From NCBI RefSeq assembly GCF_964340395.1, contig NC_135566.1, positions 21,724,635 through 21,788,634 on the forward strand: DNA of 64,000 bases. Direction: 5' to 3'. Below, piece after piece: positions 58,048-64,000 of the stretch. Source of the DNA: Glandiceps talaboti. Lineage: Eukaryota; Hemichordata; Enteropneusta; Spengelidae. The position numbers were made by a program, and so were the translations under genes. The stretch's first letter is position 1; each line of letters begins with the position of its first letter. Below the pieces are notes generated by a model. It saw nothing but the letters and a program-made list of their open reading frames with translations. It searched no databases and was not told the origin of the DNA.

Positions 58048-58469
58048 CTGTACCATAAACAATATAGTAAGAATTTAGCAATGTGCTAACATATTTACAA
58101 ACCTAATATTCTGGGAAATACTATATATACATGTACATACAAAATTCAAGTCCTGTATATCAAATTTCAAAACATACACAACAAATTAGCAAGTATTTTT
58201 TCAATATACTGATATTTTCCTAATTCAACATAAAACACCAAATCATAGTATGAAAGCCATCTCTATATGGCTTCTATCACACTGCACACTCAAACAAACT
58301 ATATACTCAACATTAATATTGAGAATGCCAACATTCTGATGGTCCAGCCACAGTGGTTTTAAAGGGGTGAAGGAGGGTCATAGATATACATTCACATGAA
58401 CATGTGACTATAGTACCCAAACCCTTAACAAGGAGTCAGAACATATATGGTCGATATAATTATTGGTTA

Positions 58470-58960
58470 AGTGCATAGATTGAAAAGTGACTTAGTACAG
58501 TCTATAATAGTTTCTGGTGTTATTATATCCAACCATCTCTGCATTATCAGTCACCTCAATGTGGCGCTACCTCCTCCAATTATCACCATGAAGATGACAC
58601 AGAACATTCATAATGTAAATCACACTGTCCGCATGGAAGACCTCCACAGTATACTAGCTCCATCTGAACATTTAACAGCCTAGGATCTCGACATTAAATT
58701 CAAATGGTAAGTCATGCGGCAGTAAAGCCGCAGAGACTTTCATCTTGTCGAAGTGATCTTTGGTATAATTCTATAAACGACTGAGAAGGCAAAGCGACAA
58801 TGTCGTCATGCTGAGCACTTATGGCGAAAGACAAATTTGACAGTTCATAAACAATTATATCAGGATGCAAAGAACCACATAACAGATCTTCTACATAACG
58901 CCAAAACTGACTACTTCAGCCAAAAAATCCCAGAGTCAATCAAGCAAGCAGATATTTAGT
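58470..58960 (+). pseudogene. LINE fragment (endonuclease end and linker)
   Basis: The plus frame reads VIISNHLCIISHLNVALPPP, then NVNHTVRMEDLHSI. After a stop and shifts it gives WRKTNLTVHKQLYQDAKNHI and NAKTDYFSQKIPES. This is the order found between endonuclease and RT in non-LTR retrotransposons. It is inserted between the two SH3a exon copies. Confidence 0.7.
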
Positions 58961-59040
58961 GTGACTAATTTACTACTTCGTAAGGAAAAGAGTTCTCCCA
59001 TTCCGACACTGTTTCCTCTCCTTGAATTGCCAAAACAGTT

Positions 59041-59410
59041 TGTATGTATGTATGTATGTATGTATGTATGTATGTATGTATGTATGTATGTATGTATGTA
59101 TGTTTGTACGTACGTACGTACGTACGTACGTATTTATGTATGTATGTTTGTACGTACGTACGTACGTACGTACGTTTCACGTACGTATTCATGTATGTAT
59201 GTTTGTACGTCGTACATACGTACGTACGTATATAACTATTTATGTGTGTATGTACATGTATATAATTGTTTATGTGTGTATGTATGTATGTATGTATGTA
59301 TGTATGTATGTATGTATGTATGTTTGTATATAATTGTTTGTGTGTGTGTATGTATGTATGTATGTATGTATGTATGTATGTAGTATGTATGTATGTATGT
59401 ATGTAGGTAT
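59041..59410. repeat. (TATG)n/(TACG)n microsatellite
   Basis: TATG/GTAT units alternate with blocks of TACG (59108-59130, 59152-59175). Tyr-Val/Thr frames on both strands are artefacts. Confidence 0.97.
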
Positions 59411-59429
59411 GTATCTGTCTGTGTTCATG

Positions 59430-59672
59430 TGTTTTTTGACCCCAATGACACACCAATGGTAAGATCATTTTGACTTGAACAATAATTTTCTCAACTAGAC
59501 ACCCGAGGTAATACATCTAGTAGTATATATCATGGCGTGTGCGCACGCACGCATGCACGCACACATACACACACACCCACACACACAGATTGACATACAC
59601 AGAGACAGACAGAGACACTTAGCAATGCCTATAACACTAATGAATCTTATCAGTTCAGTTGTGCTAAAAAAA
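59430..59672 (+). repeat. CA-rich dispersed repeat, copy F, 3' end only
   Basis: It has TTTTTTGACCCCAATGACAC, AACTAGACACCCGAGGTAAT, a mixed (CA)n/(CG) tract (59538-59590) and the family end CTTATCAGTTCAGTTGTGCT-AAAA. It directly abuts the duplicated SH3a segment; in the other duplicate a short remnant CACTAGTTGTGCTAAAA (57808-57824) sits in the same place. Confidence 0.75.
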
Positions 59673-59751
59673 TGAAACGATAAAATGGAATGGAATGCCC
59701 ACTAGTCAGCATACATGACATAACATAAGAAATGTACAGGAATGACATTAC

Positions 59752-59892
59752 CTTGTTAGCACTATTGACGAGATTCAGGACGTCACCTTTCTTCATGGAC
59801 GCCTCACAAGGACTCTCCTCGACATAATCGTTCACGGCAAGTACACATTCCTTGCCTACCAGTACATCATTACCAATGGGGGCTTCTTGTTG
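59752..59892 (-). CDS. Alpha-spectrin SH3 first-half exon, copy B
   Basis: With the same splice sites and length (141 bases) as copy A, it encodes [19 protein letters not shown] and NLVNSANK. It differs from copy A at about five residues: it loses the conserved SPR but keeps KKGD. The upstream exon at 60166-60258 joins it in phase 0. Both copies have identical phases, so they could be used as alternatives but not in tandem without duplicating half a domain. Confidence 0.9.
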
Positions 59893-60165
59893 CTGTACCA
59901 TAAACAATATAGTAAGAATTTAGCAATGTGCTAACATATTTACAAACCTAATATTCTGGGAAATACTATATATACATGTACATACAAAATGCTCAAAAAG
60001 TTTGTTCATCTACTACAATAGGAACAGTTTTCACTAACAACAAATAATACTGTAGTTCAGTAAGCTCAGAATGGTATACATGTAGGTACAATGAACAAAG
60101 TCAATTTTTACAGTAAAACTTTATAACATAATGTCATAGCTGTCATCTAGTCTCAATAGACTTAC

Positions 60166-60258
60166 TCTACATTCCATGGCTTGATTTCTCAAGGCATCAA
60201 TGACGGTTCTGTATGCTATCAAGTCTGACATCAACACTTCATGTTTCTTCAACAAAGA
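60166..60258 (-). CDS. Alpha-spectrin repeat-9 exon
   Basis: Between TTGACAG and GTAAGT, 93 bases encode SLLKKHEVLMSDLIAYRTVI DALRNQAMECR, helix B of the repeat that carries the SH3 domain in its loop. Phase 0 at both ends. It continues the reading of the exon at 63265-63414. Confidence 0.88.
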
Positions 60259-60813
60259 CTGTCAAATAAACCATACAAATATGTATTTTACCAAACTGTT
60301 ATATTAGATTAGATGTATCCACCGTTGTCTTAAAAACAGACAACCTGCTACAGCAGTGCAGCACATAAAATGAGGATTTACTAATATACAACACAAACCT
60401 GGTCAGTGGTAACAATTCCAAACTTTCTCACTACATTTTGGCTTCTGTTTTTACCTAATCATAGTATAGACCTGCATAATTAGCTGCATAAATTACTCCA
60501 TCATTTACCAATAACTTGTTATACATCAGTAGCAATGGACAATGAACAACAAGCTACATGTACAAAGTCCACTACTATATTCAAAACATAACAATTTCCT
60601 CAACCAAACAAAAAAGACAATGTCAGATTACTGACTGTATGCCTACCTCTAAAATCATACATTTCAAGATTAATATCAAATGTCAAAGTTTTCCTCAATT
60701 TCAACCAGAGCAATGAAGGATGAGGTAAGGATGATAGATTGTTGGTTGCTTCTACATCAGAACTTCACGTTGTTACTGGTGTGCCTCTAATATCCAAATT
60801 TCAACTTACAACC

Positions 60814-63246
60814 AATTACAGTCATCGCAGTAATTTCCCGGACAGCAAACTACTGATGTTGCCAGCTAATTAATGTACAATAGAGTTCGATCGACAATTA
60901 CCGAGACACATGTTTATATTGTAACTGATGTCGCTGCATCCTTAGGCCTTTCTTGTTTATTAGAACAGTGGGGTAGCGCCACGGGTGAAGTCATAAAACT
61001 TTGTCCGGAAGAAACCATTTCATGTACAGGTTATAAGTTGGCATAAACATATTTGTATTTATATACTCAACTTTACTATCACACTTTGGTAAGCTTGCTA
61101 ATCTTTATTTAACACCATCAATGTGTAAAAAAAAAACCCATCAAAGTCGGTAACTAATCATAAATATTGTTATTATGATTGATGTACCACACTGCCCACC
61201 CCTTCAATGAATCGGCCTTCCATGTAATGTTTATGAGGTTCACTCAAACCATGTCTTATACTAGCTGCAATAACTGCATGTAGCGTGTAGTGACGTGGTT
61301 TTAAGGGTTCTATCCTCTGTTTTTGTGCCTTTTTTCTGTTCCAATGTTTGACTGGAAGCAATCGCTAGAATTTCTCTAACGGCAATTGTCGAACCAAACT
61401 TACGTGAAATATTAGGAGGCTAAGACATGTTAATTTGTTATTTCAACCACTGTATTGCCCAGAATTTAACACGTGTCAGATATATTTTCGTCATGTGAAA
61501 AGATACCTTATATTAGAGCACACGATGTCTTCGCCAACATATTTACAGAAACTGCTATCAAAGAAGTTGTTGCCAAGACAGCACCGTAAATATTCTCTTT
61601 TTGTGGATTTCCTTTGTATTGACTCTTGGTTATAAGTCTAATGCTACATTTAGGCCGACATATGAGCCTCACAGCCATAGAAGTTCAAACACTATGAGCA
61701 CTGGAGGTACATGTATCTGTGAATATATCATTTGTGTAAAAGTTGTTATTGATGTCTACATTTTAGATACTTGTTCTTGGGTTTTAATTTTACGATATTT
61801 CTATCTTGAAGTTTTTCAGTGCCATTTGAATGTGAATGTACTCAGAAAAGTAATGGAGTAACTGGGGGAACCCGTCTCATTTTACATATGCAAGTCAGAT
61901 GGAGTAACGTAATTAATAAATGCAGGTAGTTCTAAACATCACTTATTACGTACAATTAGTGTTCAGTAGGATTTTTTTTTCGTTTGGTTTACTCATTGAC
62001 AAATATTTCATAGCAGATGACTGATGTGCAATGTGAAATTGATAACATATATTGTGTCATTTCACCAGTGCAGTACATGTTTGGAAGTTGAGTATTGCGT
62101 GAATCATTTTTTACTTTTCTACCAGTGAATGTCTACACCACACTAATTCCTCTGAAGATTTTGTAAATTAACTCAATCATTGGTCACTTAAAATAAATTA
62201 AAGTAAAGACGATACGAGATATTTGATACATACTGATATTGTTATACATTGTATGTACAGTAACAGACATGCACACAGTGCACAGATCACATACGAAAGT
62301 GCAAATTTGCCACCATAACAACGAAAGGCTTAGCATTTGAAGTATTTCGGAAGGCACAATTTGCCTGCTGTCTCGTTGCGATATTAGCAGTTTGTTCATC
62401 ATTTCCATCACTCCTACCTGGCTTACTAGCCGGAGAAAAGAAATTAGTTATCTGTTGTTTACTCATACTGAAACCGGCAATGGTTCTCCGCTGTGTAGGC
62501 TATCTGCTGTACTATATTGGCATGTCAAACAATCATGATTTGAGAATTAGAGACGTTGAATGACAGGAGCAAACGGAGTAGCGAATAAAATCTAAAAACC
62601 AGAAAATGGCAAAATTATGTCGAAATCAAAGGCTTGCCAACAGTCATGTAGAAGAAGAATGATCCTATCAAATTTGTCTACACGGTTCATTGCTATCTAA
62701 TGGAAGTGTCAATCAAAATTAATGTCAACAACGTTGTCTATCTGTATGCTTTGATACATTCAGAGCCAGAGTACATCAGTCCAGACTATGTCAATCGGGA
62801 TATTTAGTCTACAATGCGAAGTATAAATTACTTGCAAGTGTGACCTTCAAATGTGTTGGTAAAAAATTACCGGCAACTTCTTAGGCTAGTTACTTTATGA
62901 ATAGCGTTTCAAGAAAACGCATGCATGCATCTTTTTTTATACGGTGATACCGTGACCTAGGATATTTCTATACACATCTCAAAAACTTTTTTGTTCTTAT
63001 ACTCATGATACAGCAAGCAGTCACGCCATTCAGAAAGTATATGTACTTGAAATTTGTTGAGCCATTTGTGTAAACATTGTAACATAAATACAGAAACGAG
63101 TTTCTGCTGAGTCAGCATGTGTCCACATCAGTTACAAAACACACACGTGTCTCGGTAATTGTCAATTTAACTCTCAATATTGCTCACTAATTAGCTGGCA
63201 ACATCGTTAAGTTGCTGTGCGGGAAATTACTGCGATGACTGTAATT
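60814..63246. mobile_element. 2.4-kb DNA transposon with about 130-bp inverted repeats in the spectrin intron
   Basis: The left end AATTACAGTCATCGCAGTAA-TTTCCC and the right end read inversely are the same. The similarity continues through GATGTTGCCAGCTAATTA and ACAATTACCGAGACAC to about 130 bases. The right end lies 18 bases from a spectrin splice donor. The interior has a transposase-like fragment at 61435-61635. AATT flanks or starts both ends, so the duplication cannot be told from the palindromic terminus. Confidence 0.8.
61435..61635 (+). pseudogene. DDE transposase C-terminal fragment
   Basis: The frame contains LYCPEFNTCQIYFRHVKRYL, similar to the P-x-Y-S-P-E-x-N-P-x-E-x-x-F-x-x-x-K block of IS630/Tc1-like transposases, with the Glu replaced by Gln. 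It lies within the long inverted repeats of the surrounding element. No N-terminal catalytic Asp motifs were found in the same frame. On the other strand a short frame from 62467 starts MSKQQITNFFSP but is not clearly related. Confidence 0.45.
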
Positions 63247-63264
63247 ATTTAGTTTTTGTCTTAC

Positions 63265-63414
63265 TTTAGCTTCAACTTCATCTTTACCATAGTCATCGCT
63301 ACTCACAATACGTTCCTTCTCCTTCATCCAGGACTCTGCTTCTTTGGCATCAGCAAAATACTGGTGTACTTGTAAGGAGTAGTCTAAATCTTGTTTACGT
63401 TGGTATGCTTTGTC
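63265..63414 (-). CDS. Alpha-spectrin exon (repeat 8/9 junction)
   Basis: Between GTTGTAG and GTAAGA, 150 bases encode DKAYQRKQDLDYSLQVHQYF, ADAKEAESWMKEKERIVSSD and DYGKDEVEAK. This is the helix A region of the spectrin repeat just before the SH3 domain, with the diagnostic Trp and the DYGKD motif. It is intact, phase 0 on both sides, and the most 5' spectrin exon in the window. Confidence 0.92.
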
Positions 63415-64000
63415 CTACAACAAATCACAGTCAATATTTTCATTATTACTTCTTTGTTAGTATAGAGGCTATCAGTGCCTCCAATTCTCAAGATTTCTCT
63501 TTTTCAGGGTCAGTTCAATGAGAAATCATGAACCAAAAGTTGTTCATGCAAATGAGTAAACCACCAATTGTTAGAATGATGTCAACAGTGTAGTAAGTAC
63601 CATCCTGATATGACAAATGTACCATAATTGGGCATTCCCCCTGTAAACATTAACTTATTATTGGCAAATTCTGAGATTGATTAACAAAGACATCATATGA
63701 TGTTAATGACTGTGTGGCTGGCTATGTTTTAATCTGAAATTTTATCTATCTCAGTATCTCAGACAGCTAGACATGAGAAGAGATTCAAAGTCATATCGCT
63801 TACACTACTTTTTCACATACAACCTTGACTTTCTGTTCTCAGTAGTTGAGTAATAGAAATATGAATTGTATTCCTTCTCATACACATAATTTAAAGATTT
63901 CTCGATAACAATTATATCAACAATTGAATGGGACAGTCTGACCCAGAAATAGCTTCAGCATACTGAATTCAAAAATTGGGGGTTGCACAATACGAGTTGG
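63415..64000. other. Spectrin intron, no further exon seen
   Basis: No splice-bounded coding stretch is recognisable up to the window edge. Confidence 0.5.

Larger units (their letters stand above)
54586..63414 (-). pseudogene. SPTAN1-like: Alpha-spectrin-like locus around the SH3 domain, rearranged and decaying
   Basis: Ten splice-bounded segments on the minus strand align in order of family knowledge with repeat 9, the SH3 domain and repeats 10-11 of alpha-spectrin, the membrane-skeleton protein. The 5' three segments are intact and in phase. Further on, an SH3 half, a repeat-10 exon and the following exon each occur twice, in an order that differs from the family. The most downstream copies carry a stop, a 108-base deletion and a frameshift. 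The order is SH3a, SH3a, X, rep10, SH3b, rep10, X, Y instead of SH3a, SH3b, rep10, X, Y. It may be a pseudogene, or a functional gene elsewhere may be the source of these copies. More 5' exons should lie right of the window. Confidence 0.8.

Noticed and set aside
58961-59516. Frames of 140-183 codons over the TATG/TACG repeat
   Set aside because: Tyr-Val-Cys-Met and Thr-Tyr-Ile-His runs come from the microsatellite; there is no unique sequence.

Overview
The window looks like nuclear DNA of a bilaterian animal, most likely a marine invertebrate. It has introns with GT/AG sites, alpha-spectrin and cytochrome P450 family 4 exons, and very dense nested transposons, LINE and SINE remnants, minisatellites and microsatellites. 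I cannot name the phylum from the sequence alone.

Positions 1-11230 hold most of a Polinton/Maverick element (polintovirus or adintovirus-like endogenous virus), cut by the window edge on the left. Nearly all genes lie on the minus strand: major capsid protein, a coiled-coil membrane protein, a conserved Polinton protein, a small unknown protein, a retroviral-type integrase with chromodomain, three further unknown proteins and a protein-primed family B DNA polymerase. One jelly-roll penton-like gene lies on the plus strand and converges on the polymerase. Integrase would insert the element, PolB would copy it, and the capsid genes would build a virion. At least seven clear lesions (in-frame stops, one-base frameshifts, a truncated polymerase start) show that this is a decayed copy. 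No packaging ATPase or protease is visible; they may lie left of the window.

Positions 11231-54500 are repeat-rich. They contain the last two exons of a CYP4 gene (14.9-15.6 kb), a 95-bp satellite split by a 1-kb insertion, DIRS-like and LINE reverse transcriptase remnants, two tRNA-derived SINE copies, a 58-bp minisatellite of about 35 copies, a 1.5-kb element with CATAGACC termini, a foldback element, about 1 kb of CCTA microsatellite, and several copies of a CA-rich dispersed repeat bounded by TAGCACAACTG-like ends. Two of those copies carry cleanly delimited nested insertions: a Harbinger-like element with TTA duplications and an element with TTAA duplications. A 48-bp minisatellite of about 42 copies keeps one reading frame almost open over 2 kb.

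Positions 54586-63414 (minus strand) hold exons of an alpha-spectrin gene around its SH3 domain. Exons are duplicated and partly out of order, and several copies are broken, so this is either a decaying duplicate or a rearranged locus. One intron is filled by a 2.4-kb DNA transposon with about 130-bp inverted repeats and a transposase remnant.
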